From assembly GCF_011806405.1 (NCBI RefSeq), contig NZ_JAATOW010000019.1, positions 25,869-89,868 of the forward strand: a stretch of 64,000 nt of DNA, written 5' to 3'. The position numbers and the translations under genes were made by a program. Position 1 is the stretch's first letter. Every line of letters begins with the position of its first letter. The DNA comes from Pseudooceanicola sp. HF7. GTDB lineage: Bacteria > Pseudomonadota > Alphaproteobacteria > Rhodobacterales > Rhodobacteraceae. Below are positions 16,587-25,568 of this stretch, one piece after another. Below the pieces are notes generated by a model. It searched no databases and was not told the origin of the DNA. It saw nothing but the letters and a program-made list of their open reading frames with translations.

Positions 16587-17720
16587 GTGAGTAGCGGTAC
16601 GGTGCGTAGCGGGACCCTTAACCGATCCGAGGATGAACGCTTCCTGGCCATGGCGCTGTCACTCGGGCGTCGTGGGCAGGGACAGACCTGGCCGAACCCG
16701 GCCGTGGGCTGCGTTATCGTCCGCGAGGGGCGCGTTGTCGGGCGGGGCTGGACCCAACCCGGAGGCCGTCCCCACGCCGAGGTTGTGGCCCTTGCGCAGG
16801 CCGGTTCTGCCGCGCGTGGGTCAACCGCCTATGTCAGCCTTGAACCCTGCGCGCATCACGGAAAGACACCGCCCTGCGCCGAGGCGCTGATAGAGGCCGG
16901 CGTTGCGCGCGTGGTCGCCCCCCTTGAGGATCTCGATCCGCGGGTCGAGGGCAAGGGGTTTGACAGGTTGCGGGCTGCGGGGATCGAAGTCTCGACAGGC
17001 ATGCTGGCGTCCGAGGCGGCCAAGGATCACGCCGGATTTTTCCTGAGACAGGCACATGGCCGCCCCTTTGTCACGCTGAAGCTGGCGCTCAGCCTGGACG
17101 GGCGGATCGCCACGGCGACCGGCGAAAGCCAGTGGATCACCGGGCCGGAAGCGCGCCGCGATGTCCATGCCATGCGGGCCCGCCATGATGCCGTCATGGT
17201 CGGTGCCGGCACAGCCCGGATCGACGATCCGTCGCTAACCGTGCGGGGGCTGGGCGTTACCCGCCAGCCGGTTCGGGTCGTGGTGTCCCGGCGCCTGGAT
17301 CTGCCGCTGATGGGTCAGCTTGCCCGCACAGCGAAGGACATCCCGGTCTGGATCTGTCACGGCAAGGATGCGGATCACGCACTTGTGGACGCATGGCAGG
17401 GGCTGGGCGCAAAGCTGCTGTCCTGTGAGGTTTCGGGTCGCCAGCTGGACATCGCTTCGGTCCTGCAGGCGCTTGGGGCTGCCGGGCTGACGCGGGTCTT
17501 CTGCGAAGGGGGTGGCGCGCTGGCCGCGACGCTTCTGGGCGCGGATCTTGTAGACGAGTTGGTCGTTATGTCCGCCGGCCTCTTGCTGGGCGCGGAAGGA
17601 CGGCCGGGCATCGGGGCGCTTGGCATCGATCGACTGGCGGAAGCGCCGCGGCTGACCCTGGTTGAAAGCCGTCAGGTCGGCAAGGATGTCATGACGCGCT
17701 GGAAGCGGCCTGACAATTAA
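16587..17720 (+). CDS. ribD: riboflavin biosynthesis deaminase/reductase RibD
   Basis: Bifunctional enzyme for the second and third steps of riboflavin synthesis: deamination of the pyrimidine from GTP, then reduction of the ribosyl side chain. The N-terminal deaminase domain has the zinc motifs HAEVVAL and PCAHHGKTPPC. The C-terminal reductase domain runs from FVTLKLALSLDGRIAT to the GG(G)ALAATLL strand. Start is unclear: GTG 16587 is used, with TTG 16560 and GTG 16602 as alternatives. The stop overlaps the convergent kpsC by 4 bases. The rest of the rib genes resume at 22,524. Confidence 0.93.
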   Translation: MSSGTVRSGTLNRSEDERFLAMALSLGRRGQGQTWPNPAVGCVIVREGRVVGRGWTQPGGRPHAEVVALAQAGSAARGSTAYVSLEPCAHHGKTPPCAEALIEAGVARVVAPLEDLDPRVEGKGFDRLRAAGIEVSTGMLASEAAKDHAGFFLRQAHGRPFVTLKLALSLDGRIATATGESQWITGPEARRDVHAMRARHDAVMVGAGTARIDDPSLTVRGLGVTRQPVRVVVSRRLDLPLMGQLARTAKDIPVWICHGKDADHALVDAWQGLGAKLLSCEVSGRQLDIASVLQALGAAGLTRVFCEGGGALAATLLGADLVDELVVMSAGLLLGAEGRPGIGALGIDRLAEAPRLTLVESRQVGKDVMTRWKRPDN

Positions 17721-19726
17721 CGCCAAAGACCGGGCCAGGAGGCGAAGAGCCCCTGGGCCTTCGCCAGCATCCGCAGCCCTGGTCGGGGCCTGCCTGTCTT
17801 TCCGCTTTCAAGGCGCTCCACTGCGACCTCCACGGTGCAAGGCTGGCCGCTGACCGGATCAAGGTAGCGCGGATAGTCGATCAGCATCGCGTGAACCAGC
17901 CCTTCAAGGGTCACGGTGCCGTGTTTCGCGGCGCGCCGCGGCATGGCCTCTCCAAGGTCGCGGGTCAGGCCCCAGCCGGCATAGAAGGGGCGCCCGGTCG
18001 TGGTGACCGGAATGCCGCGAACGAGGGCTTCGAACCCAAGGCCGGAGGTCATGGTCCAGACCTCATCCACCTGATCAAGCAAGAGCGCCGGGTCCGTGTC
18101 GCGCAGGACGAGATCCGCGAAACCCTCATCTGTCAGGGCACCGGGTCGCAGGCCGGCCTCTACGTCAGGATGCGGTTTGTAAAGCAGGATCGCGCCCGGG
18201 TTCTGCTGGCGCACATGGCGCAGAAGGGCGGCATTTGTGCGTAGCGCGCCGGCCCCAAGCTGAACGGAGGCATCATCCTCCACCTGGCCTGGCACCAGGA
18301 TGCGATGCCCGTCAGGCAAGGGCACGGGCGCACCGCCGATGTTGTACTTGCTAAGCCCGAGCTCCTTCAATTTGCGGATCAGGCCCCGGGCACGGGTTTC
18401 TTGATCCGGGCGAAGGTGGATGCGCTGCGCGACAAGTCTTTCGAAGCGGCTTTCCTGGGTCGGATCGTAGTAGATCCCGAGGTCGTCCAGCACCAGCGAC
18501 AGGGGCGGGACCAGCTGTGCGCCAAGGCCACGGGACCGCAGCAGGCCATCCTCGACCCGGGTCACCTGTTGGTCTTCCTGCGTGGCCCCCCAATGCAGGG
18601 TCTTGCGCCCCTTGGCAGCGGTGAAGGTCAGCCGGCGGTACCGGCCGAAGAAGCGCTGAAAATGGCCGCGTTTCCAAAGGCGGATATTCTCACCGCTCCA
18701 GCCTTCGTGATCCTCGCGCCAGGCGCGGGCCCGTGTTGCAAGCGCTTCTGCTGCGTCTTCGGCCGGGCAAAGGCGGTCGCGCAGGGGATCGTACCAAGTG
18801 GGGTAGAGAAGCAGGGCTGCGGCGGCCAGTTGAACAGAGGAAAGCTGGCGGGGGCGGCGGTCCGGCATGTCCGGATGGCGATCATTGCTCAGACCCCAAC
18901 CGGCGTAGAAAGGAATGCCGAAGGTTTCAGGACGGTGACCGGCAAGGATGGCCTCGAACCCCAACTGGGAGGAAACGGTGTAGACCGCATGGGCCTTTTC
19001 CAACATGTCCCAAGGGCTTGCCGCTGCGGTAAAGAGCGTCACACCGGGGGCCGTATCGGCCTCGGTGAAATGGCCTTTTCGCAGGTTCTGGGCCGTTTCG
19101 GGGTGCGTGCGGATCAGGATGTGCCGATCGGGATGTTCGGCGCGCGCGGCGGCAAGCATGCGCCGGAAGGTCTCTGCATCAGCGCTCCCTAGCCGCACAG
19201 AGGCGTCGCCCCGGACCTGATCGACGACCAGAACGTAGCCCGGTTCGGGCAGGGGCAGGCCGGGATCCACGGCGGCATACTTCGTCAGATGTGCCTCTTT
19301 CATCCGCGCGATGAGGCCCTCTGCCCGGGTAAGAAGGGCGGGGTCATCCAGCGGGTGTTCCCTCAGAAGCGTTTCGAGGTCCGAGGGGCAGCTCGCGTCG
19401 AAATGGCAGCCCTGCCGGGTGATTGTCAGACCGATGGGCGCGTCCTTCGCACCAGTGTAAGCGCGGCCGGGAAAGAGCGAGCGCAGGAAAGCATCCTCGA
19501 CCCGCAGCAGTCCGGCACCATGACGGGCGGCCAGGCGTTCCCCACGGGCAGCATGCCGGGAATGCCCCCAGACCGCGACCAGGTCGCCTGGGGCGGGGCG
19601 GCCGATGGAAATCCTGTAGCCGGCAAGGTGCAGGATCCGGCGAAGGCGGCGCTGCACCAGGAAACCAGAGGTGCGCACGCAGATCCTTTGCGGCGCTCCC
19701 GGCCTCTTGCCGGAGTCACGGCCCAT
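17717..19726 (-). CDS. kpsC: capsule polysaccharide KpsC-type Kdo transferase
   Basis: 669-residue cytoplasmic glycosyltransferase with two tandem homologous modules, as in KpsC, which extends the poly-Kdo linker of group 2-type capsules. The internal duplication is visible: RVEDAFLRSLFPG versus RVEDGLLRSRGLG, RTHPETAQ versus KPHPDVEAG, and LGFEAILAGH...GIPFYAGWGL versus LGFEALVRG...GRPFYAGWGL. It follows the export protein gene by 7 bases, and kpsS lies upstream on the same strand, forming a capsule set embedded between ribD and ribE. Confidence 0.92.
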   Translation of the reverse strand: MGRDSGKRPGAPQRICVRTSGFLVQRRLRRILHLAGYRISIGRPAPGDLVAVWGHSRHAARGERLAARHGAGLLRVEDAFLRSLFPGRAYTGAKDAPIGLTITRQGCHFDASCPSDLETLLREHPLDDPALLTRAEGLIARMKEAHLTKYAAVDPGLPLPEPGYVLVVDQVRGDASVRLGSADAETFRRMLAAARAEHPDRHILIRTHPETAQNLRKGHFTEADTAPGVTLFTAAASPWDMLEKAHAVYTVSSQLGFEAILAGHRPETFGIPFYAGWGLSNDRHPDMPDRRPRQLSSVQLAAAALLLYPTWYDPLRDRLCPAEDAAEALATRARAWREDHEGWSGENIRLWKRGHFQRFFGRYRRLTFTAAKGRKTLHWGATQEDQQVTRVEDGLLRSRGLGAQLVPPLSLVLDDLGIYYDPTQESRFERLVAQRIHLRPDQETRARGLIRKLKELGLSKYNIGGAPVPLPDGHRILVPGQVEDDASVQLGAGALRTNAALLRHVRQQNPGAILLYKPHPDVEAGLRPGALTDEGFADLVLRDTDPALLLDQVDEVWTMTSGLGFEALVRGIPVTTTGRPFYAGWGLTRDLGEAMPRRAAKHGTVTLEGLVHAMLIDYPRYLDPVSGQPCTVEVAVERLESGKTGRPRPGLRMLAKAQGLFASWPGLWR

Positions 19727-19733
19727 AGCCGAC

Positions 19734-20861
19734 CTACGGAGACAGAGTGGAGACCGACGCGGCCGCTGAATCCAGCGATCCGAAGAGCGCGGAAACAGCC
19801 TTGTCCCACTGAGTGAAAGGCGCTTCGGTGACGTAGATCAGGTCGCCGTCCCGAATCTTGAAGTCCCGGGCCGTGAACATGCCGTTGGGCTCCGTCAGGT
19901 TCAGCAGGTAGATGACCTTCTGCGGGCCGCTCACGGCGCGACCAAGAACAGAGCTCGTGATGCCCTCGGATTCCGAGCGCAGAACGAAGATGCCCGTCGG
20001 GTCAGAGGTGATCGTGCGCAGGCCGCCTGCTTGGGCCAGCGCCTCGATCGCGGAAAGATCGGGGCTTTCGAACCGCTTGATGGACTGGCTGCCGATGGCA
20101 CCAAGGATGGTGAATTCGCGCTCGTCCTGCTGCACCATGATCCGGTCGCCGTCCCGCACCGCGATATCGTTGCTGGCGGATTTGAAGATATCCTCGTAGC
20201 GGATTTGCGAACGTTGGCTGCCACGCAGAACGGTGACGATCGCGGTCTCTGGCGGGATGGCGATCCCGCCCGCCGCGGCAATCATCGCGGACAGGGTCCT
20301 GGTCGGGCGCTGGATGGGGAAAACGCCCTGACCGCCAACAGCGCCGATCACCGTCACGGTCGCGCCATCGCCAGCCTCGCGCCGCACCTCTACCTGTGGG
20401 TCCGGGGTCTGCTCCTGAAGCTTTTCGGTGATGATCCTGCGGATCGCTTCCGGCGTATTGCCCGCGGCGCGGATCCGACCGGCGTAGGGGACGAAGATGA
20501 AGCCGTCGCCATCCACCTGAACGGAGGAAAGCTGGGTTGCATTCAGGCCTTCGTTGGCCAGCAGCCCGTCATCCACGTTTTCCCAGATCGTCAGGCCCAG
20601 CACATCGCCGGCACGGATGGTGTCCGAGCCAAGCACACCGGCATTCCGGAAGCTGCTGGAGAAACCAAGCGCCTGATGGGTATCGGTGATCCGCGCAATG
20701 CGGGCATCGACCGGGACCACATAGGCATCGCCCTGTTCCTGTACGGATCCTGAAAAGATCTGCGACTTGTTGGGGCCGACCTGGGGCAGGGTGGAGCAGG
20801 AAGACAGGAGACATGCCATCGCGATCGGGGCAATTGGGCGTGCGATGCGAATGGTCTTCAT
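19734..20861 (-). CDS. polysaccharide export outer-membrane lipoprotein, Wza/KpsD-like
   Basis: Predicted outer-membrane export channel for the capsule (375 residues). A lipoprotein signal ends in the lipobox LLSSC (residues 18-22). The Poly_export domain follows (GDVLGLTIWENVDDG, then FVPYAGRIRAAGNTPEAIRRIITEKL), then SLBB-like beta-grasp repeats (VTVIGAVGGQGVFPI, FTILGAIGSQS). The start is ATG 20861, 12 bases from AGGAGG. The neighbours kpsC and kpsS fix its role in capsule export. No inner-membrane ABC transporter (KpsM/T/E) is in the window. Confidence 0.9.
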   Translation of the reverse strand: MKTIRIARPIAPIAMACLLSSCSTLPQVGPNKSQIFSGSVQEQGDAYVVPVDARIARITDTHQALGFSSSFRNAGVLGSDTIRAGDVLGLTIWENVDDGLLANEGLNATQLSSVQVDGDGFIFVPYAGRIRAAGNTPEAIRRIITEKLQEQTPDPQVEVRREAGDGATVTVIGAVGGQGVFPIQRPTRTLSAMIAAAGGIAIPPETAIVTVLRGSQRSQIRYEDIFKSASNDIAVRDGDRIMVQQDEREFTILGAIGSQSIKRFESPDLSAIEALAQAGGLRTITSDPTGIFVLRSESEGITSSVLGRAVSGPQKVIYLLNLTEPNGMFTARDFKIRDGDLIYVTEAPFTQWDKAVSALFGSLDSAAASVSTLSP

Positions 20862-21006
20862 CTTCAAGGTTGGCCTCCTCGCGCCTGGGTGCAATGAAAC
20901 TGCGTCATTGACGCCTGGGCTATCCGGTAAAGTCACGGGATTCAGACTATTAGGTAAGACGATGGCAGAGGCGCGATGGAAACACCAGCCTGTGAAAGAT
21001 CACCTA

Positions 21007-22368
21007 TCAGGGAACGATTCTCAACTGTTGCCGTGGGGCCGCGGTGCCTGATTTCAGAGCCTCATAGGGGTCTTCAGGTGCCAGCATCATGTCGACGATC
21101 TGGCGCAGCAGCTGGCGTCTTGCCCGCGCCGAATAGAAGCCGCCCGCGACCTGGCTGGTTTCCAGCAGGTAGCGCCGATAATCGCCGTAGGCCTGGCGGT
21201 CCGGACGGATGGCTCCGGCGAAGAATTCTGCCAGCGGCTGGGACGAGACGAACTCCGGCTTGTTGTAGACGGCCTTGCCGAAACTGCGCAGGGGGATGCC
21301 CCGGTAAAGCGCCTGTTGCCCGGCGGTGGAGTTCACCGTGACCGCGGTGCGCGTATCGGCCAGCAGCTCTGCCAGTTTGCCGCCACGCAGGAAGTGCACG
21401 CGGCCCTTCAGGTCGTACCGCTCTGCCAGCGCCCGGATTTGGCGGCGAAGCCCGATATTACCATCGTCGAGGGGATGCGCCTTGATGACAAGGTGGTGGT
21501 GCCTGGGCGCGCCTTCCGCGAAAGCCTGCAGAACCTCCTCCAGAAAATCGGCCATGGTGGCGAAGGGGGAATGGGTCTGGAAGGAACTGTCATGTTCCAG
21601 CTGAAGCAGCGCGATATGATAGGGGAACCGCCCCAGGCGGATCCTGCGCGAGGCGATCCGCCGCTCCGCACTGGTCACCGGCATCAACAGCAAGCCCTTG
21701 AGGTAGCCCAGGAATTCTCTTGCCACGGGCACGCCGCGATGCGGGGTGAAGTTCGCGTAGGCACGATTGTTGAACATCACGAAGAAATGGTAGAGCGCGC
21801 CGTAGAAGATGTGCTGGCGCATGTCGCCCCAGCGGGCCGGGGACACTGGGGGTTCCACTGGCGACTTGGCAAGGACATCCCGCATCTCCTCCACGCTCAT
21901 CTGCATGAGCCGCGAATGGCCGTTGGAACCGCCGCGCTCGTAACTGATCCAATAGGGCCTCAGGTAGCCTTCCTCGAACACGTGTATCGTCAGGCCGTGG
22001 ATGTGGGCGCGGGCGATAGCCTCTGCATGGATCGGGCGGGCATCGCCGTAGAGGACGATATCGGTCACCGCCTTGTCAGCGACGATCTGGTCGAACCGGT
22101 TTCCCCATTTCTCAAGGCCATAATCGAAAGGAATGTAGCCTGCCTTGTCGCGCCAGAAGAAGGCATCGCCTGCATTGAAGCCCACGCGCCAGCAGTCCGC
22201 CCCGGCAGTGCGCATCATGGCGGCAAGTTGCTGGAAATAGGGGCCATGAGGTCCCTGCAGGAACAGGAAAACGCGCTTTTCGTCCAAGGGCCCTGCCTTT
22301 CTCCCCCCAACACGGCCCTGACCGCCGTGGCGGTCGTTCCGCATGTCCAAGCACACCTGGCCGGTCAT
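21007..22368 (-). CDS. kpsS: capsule polysaccharide KpsS-type Kdo transferase
   Basis: 453-residue enzyme of the KpsS/LipB family, which adds the first Kdo to the lipid anchor of group 2-type capsules. The N-terminal FLFLQGPHGPYFQQLA segment, HVFEEGYLRPYWISYE, and the C-terminal KAHPLDDG and TVNSTAGQQALYRGIPLRSFG motifs are typical. ATG 22368 is the outermost start; ATG 22344 is possible. The 145-base gap to the wza-like gene leaves room for an internal promoter. Confidence 0.9.
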   Translation of the reverse strand: MTGQVCLDMRNDRHGGQGRVGGRKAGPLDEKRVFLFLQGPHGPYFQQLAAMMRTAGADCWRVGFNAGDAFFWRDKAGYIPFDYGLEKWGNRFDQIVADKAVTDIVLYGDARPIHAEAIARAHIHGLTIHVFEEGYLRPYWISYERGGSNGHSRLMQMSVEEMRDVLAKSPVEPPVSPARWGDMRQHIFYGALYHFFVMFNNRAYANFTPHRGVPVAREFLGYLKGLLLMPVTSAERRIASRRIRLGRFPYHIALLQLEHDSSFQTHSPFATMADFLEEVLQAFAEGAPRHHHLVIKAHPLDDGNIGLRRQIRALAERYDLKGRVHFLRGGKLAELLADTRTAVTVNSTAGQQALYRGIPLRSFGKAVYNKPEFVSSQPLAEFFAGAIRPDRQAYGDYRRYLLETSQVAGGFYSARARRQLLRQIVDMMLAPEDPYEALKSGTAAPRQQLRIVP

Positions 22369-22523
22369 GTCTGATCGCAGGCGTGCTCACCTTCCTGCGT
22401 CAACTGCCGCGAGAATGGATCACTATGTCCTATCGGATCCTGCCAAAAGGTAAAGCCCGCTTGCGGCTCGTGGGCAATGGCGGTACCCCGAAGGGAAAGA
22501 TCTTGCTGCCAGGGGGCCTGCCC

Positions 22524-23114
22524 ATGTTCACCGGAATTGTCACCGATATCGGCATCGTCCGCCGCCTTGAGCAACAGGGCGATCTGCGCGCGGAAATCCA
22601 GTGCAGCTATGACGTTGACGGTATCGATCTGGGCGCCTCCATCTGCTGCAACGGTGTCTGCCTGACGGTGATCGAACTGGGCGAGGACTGGTTCGCCGTG
22701 GAAGTCAGTGCAGAGACGCTTTCCAAGACCAACCTTGATGAATGGGGCGAAGGGCGCCGGATCAATCTGGAGCGCGCCCTGAAGGTCGGTGATGAGCTGG
22801 GCGGTCATATCGTTTCGGGCCATGTCGATGGCGTGGCCGAGGTCGTCTCCATGGAGCAGGAAGGCGATAGCACGCGCGTTCTCTTCCGCGCACCTGAAGC
22901 CCTGTCGAAATTCATCGCGCCGAAGGGTTCCGTTGCTCTGAACGGCACCTCTCTTACCGTGAACGAGGTGGACGGGAACGTCTTCGGCGTGAACCTGATC
23001 CCGCATACCAAGGTCGTGACCACCTGGGGTGACGTGAAGACCGGCGATGCGATCAACCTGGAGGTCGACACGATGGCGCGTTACGTCGCCCGCCTTCAGT
23101 CGAGCGCTTCCTGA
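22524..23114 (+). CDS. ribE: riboflavin synthase alpha subunit
   Basis: Catalyses dismutation of two 6,7-dimethyl-8-ribityllumazine molecules to riboflavin. The 196-residue product has the duplicated lumazine-binding fold: MFTGIVTDIG begins the first repeat and GGHIVSGHVDGVAEV the second, with NGVCLTV and NGTSLTVNEV as matching strands. ATG 22524 begins the conserved MFTGIV. It is the first gene after the capsule block and is followed two bases later by a conserved-looking unknown gene. Confidence 0.96.
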   Translation: MFTGIVTDIGIVRRLEQQGDLRAEIQCSYDVDGIDLGASICCNGVCLTVIELGEDWFAVEVSAETLSKTNLDEWGEGRRINLERALKVGDELGGHIVSGHVDGVAEVVSMEQEGDSTRVLFRAPEALSKFIAPKGSVALNGTSLTVNEVDGNVFGVNLIPHTKVVTTWGDVKTGDAINLEVDTMARYVARLQSSAS

Positions 23115-23116
23115 GC

Positions 23117-23698
23117 GTGGAACCGGGATATGGCGATGCCCCGCTTTGCGGCATCGGCCATAACAAAGGCCCGTCGATGGATGACGGGCGTAGCTGGCGG
23201 ATCCATGCCTGGAAACGGGCGCAGGCCCAGCACCAGTCTGCCCGGTTGCCCGTCGAAATCGTGCGCTTGCGGATGGCGCGCGCGAAGGAGCTGGGGCTGA
23301 GCTATCGTGACTATGCGGCGATCCGTGCCAGTTCGGGGCGCGATGTCAGCGCCTATCTGATTTCTTCCAACGCGATGCAGGTCTATTCCAACGCGGCACC
23401 GCCCCCTGATCACGTGGCAGCCCGGCTGGCCCGGCTGCGGCATGTCAGGCGTATCGGTCTTGCCATGCCACCGCTCGTGCCCGAAGCGCTGATGGATTGC
23501 GTCGAGAACCTGGATGCCGCCTTTGCCGCGCCGCCGCTTCTGGCCAGCTTTCCCCGAATGCGCGACGCCTTGTCTCAGGCACAGGGGCGCTTACCCGCGG
23601 CTGGGCTTGTTGCGGTGATCGGTCACGCGCTGGAGGGGGAATGGGCTGCGGCAGGTCGCCTTGGTGGAGTACTGACATCGGACCGCCTGTTCGGCTGA
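23117..23698 (+). CDS. uncharacterised protein in rib cluster
   Basis: 193-residue basic protein starting at a GTG two bases after ribE, so probably co-translated. The segments GIGHNKGPSMDDGRSWRIHAWKRAQ and PVEIVRLRMARAKELGLSYRDYAAIRASSGRDVSAYLIS look like a DNA- or RNA-binding helical core, with an alanine/leucine-rich C-terminus. I do not recognise a named family. No membrane segment or signal peptide. Function unknown; the location suggests a gene fixed in the rib operon of this lineage. Confidence 0.75.
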   Translation: MEPGYGDAPLCGIGHNKGPSMDDGRSWRIHAWKRAQAQHQSARLPVEIVRLRMARAKELGLSYRDYAAIRASSGRDVSAYLISSNAMQVYSNAAPPPDHVAARLARLRHVRRIGLAMPPLVPEALMDCVENLDAAFAAPPLLASFPRMRDALSQAQGRLPAAGLVAVIGHALEGEWAAAGRLGGVLTSDRLFG

Positions 23699-23737
23699 AC
23701 ATCCCAAGGTCGCAATTGATGCGCCCTCGCGGCTGAC

Positions 23738-23760
23738 GGGGACGGGGCTCTTGCGTCCCC
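23738..23760 (+). other. hairpin upstream of ribBX
   Basis: GGGGACG (23738-23744) pairs with CGTCCCC (23754-23760) around a 9-base loop in the leader of ribBX. No U-tract follows. It lacks the conserved elements of an FMN riboswitch. Role unknown. Confidence 0.3.
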
Positions 23761-23851
23761 TGCACAGGCCGTGTCCGTTAATGCAGGTACCGCGAGACTC
23801 GCTTTCCTTGTCCGGCTGCGGTATCTGCTGCCGCAAATTGAGGATCTGCCC

Positions 23852-24982
23852 ATGTCCAACAGCACCACATACGAACAGCCCGGCCCGGTCGAGGAAAGCT
23901 GGTCCGATGCCATCTCCTCTGTCGAGGAGATCATCGAGGATGCGCGCAATGGCCGGATGTTCATCCTGGTGGATCACGAGGATCGCGAAAACGAAGGGGA
24001 TCTGGTGATTCCCGCGCAGATGGCCACGCCAGAGGCGATCAACTTCATGGCGACCCACGGCCGGGGCCTGATCTGCCTTTCCCTGACGGGCGATCGTGTC
24101 GACCAGCTGGGTCTGCCGCTAATGTCCTCTCAGAACTCGTCGCGCCATGAGACCAACTTCACGGTTTCCATCGAGGCGCGCGAAGGGGTTTCCACCGGGA
24201 TCTCTGCCCATGACCGTGCGCGCACCGTGGCTGTGGCCATCGACGCGGGCAAGGGTGCCCAGGATATCGCCACGCCAGGCCACGTCTTCCCTTTGCGCGC
24301 CCGCGAGGGCGGCGTTCTGGTGCGTGCTGGCCATACTGAAGCGGCCGTGGATGTGTCCCGGCTGGCCGGTCTGAACCCCTCCGGCGTGATCTGCGAGATC
24401 ATGAACGACGATGGCTCCATGTCGCGCCTGCCGGAGCTGATTGCCTTTGCGCAGAAACATGGGCTGAAGATCGGGACGATCTCTGACCTGATTTCCTACC
24501 GCCGTCGCCATGACAACCTGGTCAAGGTGGAAAAGGAATCTGCGCTGGTGTCCGAGTTCGGCGGTGAATGGGCGCTCAAGATCTACGTGGATGAGACCCA
24601 GGGTGCGGAACACATCGTGCTGACCAAGGGCGACATCACGACCGATGAGCCGGTGCTGGTGCGCATGCATGCGCTGGATCCCCTTAAGGATGTCGTGGGT
24701 GCCGGGCCGGATGGCCGCGCCGACGAGTTCCGCGATGCCATGAACGTGGTCGCCGAGGAGGGCCGGGGCGTGGTCGTTCTGCTGCGCGACCTGCATATGA
24801 AGCTTGCCACGGAAGACGATGTGTCCCCCCACACGCTGCGCCAATACGGGCTGGGGGCGCAGATCCTGTCCTCGCTCGGGCTGCACAAGCTGGTGCTGCT
24901 GACCAATTCGCCCAAGCCCAACGTGGTGGGGCTGGAAGCCTATGGGCTGGAAATCACCGGCACCCGCCGGATTGGAAACTGA
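23852..24982 (+). CDS. ribB: RibBX: DHBP synthase with degenerate GTP cyclohydrolase II domain
   Basis: 376-residue fusion. The N-terminal half is 3,4-dihydroxy-2-butanone-4-phosphate synthase, with DHEDRENEGDLV and the HDRARTVAVAID and GHTEAAVDV motifs intact. The C-terminal half (from about 220) has the GTP cyclohydrolase II fold but no cysteine at all; the zinc-site ECLTGD...RCDCG region reads MHALDPLKDVVGAG. It cannot be a working cyclohydrolase II, so a separate RibA must exist elsewhere. Such RibBX proteins are known in proteobacteria. The start is ATG 23852; ribH follows after 15 bases. Confidence 0.93.
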   Translation: MSNSTTYEQPGPVEESWSDAISSVEEIIEDARNGRMFILVDHEDRENEGDLVIPAQMATPEAINFMATHGRGLICLSLTGDRVDQLGLPLMSSQNSSRHETNFTVSIEAREGVSTGISAHDRARTVAVAIDAGKGAQDIATPGHVFPLRAREGGVLVRAGHTEAAVDVSRLAGLNPSGVICEIMNDDGSMSRLPELIAFAQKHGLKIGTISDLISYRRRHDNLVKVEKESALVSEFGGEWALKIYVDETQGAEHIVLTKGDITTDEPVLVRMHALDPLKDVVGAGPDGRADEFRDAMNVVAEEGRGVVVLLRDLHMKLATEDDVSPHTLRQYGLGAQILSSLGLHKLVLLTNSPKPNVVGLEAYGLEITGTRRIGN

Positions 24983-24997
24983 GGCGCGGAGGCAACC

Positions 24998-25540
24998 ATG
25001 GCCGGAAATGAACTTCATTACAGCTTGCCGCGCGGCAAGGTGGAAAAAGCCACCAAGGTGCTGATCGTCGTCGCGCCCTATTACAAGGACGTTGCCGACG
25101 AGATGATCGCCGGTGCCAAGGCCGAAATCGAGGCCTGGGGCGCAGTACATGACCTGGTCGAAGTGCCGGGCGCGCTGGAAATCCCCTCTGCGATCTCCAT
25201 CGCGGGTCGGATGGCGGATTACGACGCCTACGTGGCGCTTGGCTGTGTCATCCGGGGCGAGACGACCCATTACGACACCGTCTGCAACGACAGCTCACGC
25301 GGGCTGACGCTGCTGGGGCTCCAGGGCTTTTGCATCGGCAACGGGATCCTGACGGTCGAGAACCGGGACCAGGCCCTGGTGCGCGCCAGGGTGGCCGATC
25401 AGAACAAAGGTGGCGGCGCGGCGGCTGCGGCCTTGCATCTTCTCGCGCTTTCGCGCAAATGGGGCGCTCCGAAAAGCGGCGTTGGATTCCGTCCTGCCGC
25501 AGACGAGTTTGGCCTTGCCGGGGGAGAACCCTCCGCCTGA
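24998..25540 (+). CDS. ribH: 6,7-dimethyl-8-ribityllumazine synthase
   Basis: Penultimate riboflavin enzyme (180 residues), condensing the pyrimidine with 3,4-dihydroxy-2-butanone 4-phosphate. Conserved motifs include VPGALEIPSAI, ALGCVIRGETTHYD (phosphate and substrate binding, with the catalytic His) and GILTVENRDQAL. AGGC precedes the ATG by a few bases. It is in an operon with ribBX and, after 28 bases, nusB. Confidence 0.96.
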   Translation: MAGNELHYSLPRGKVEKATKVLIVVAPYYKDVADEMIAGAKAEIEAWGAVHDLVEVPGALEIPSAISIAGRMADYDAYVALGCVIRGETTHYDTVCNDSSRGLTLLGLQGFCIGNGILTVENRDQALVRARVADQNKGGGAAAAALHLLALSRKWGAPKSGVGFRPAADEFGLAGGEPSA

Positions 25541-25568
25541 GGCACCCTCCAGATCCGATAGGCCTCCG

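Noticed and set aside
23699..23851. FMN riboswitch before ribBX
   Set aside because: The leader lacks the conserved RFN elements; only a short GC hairpin is visible.
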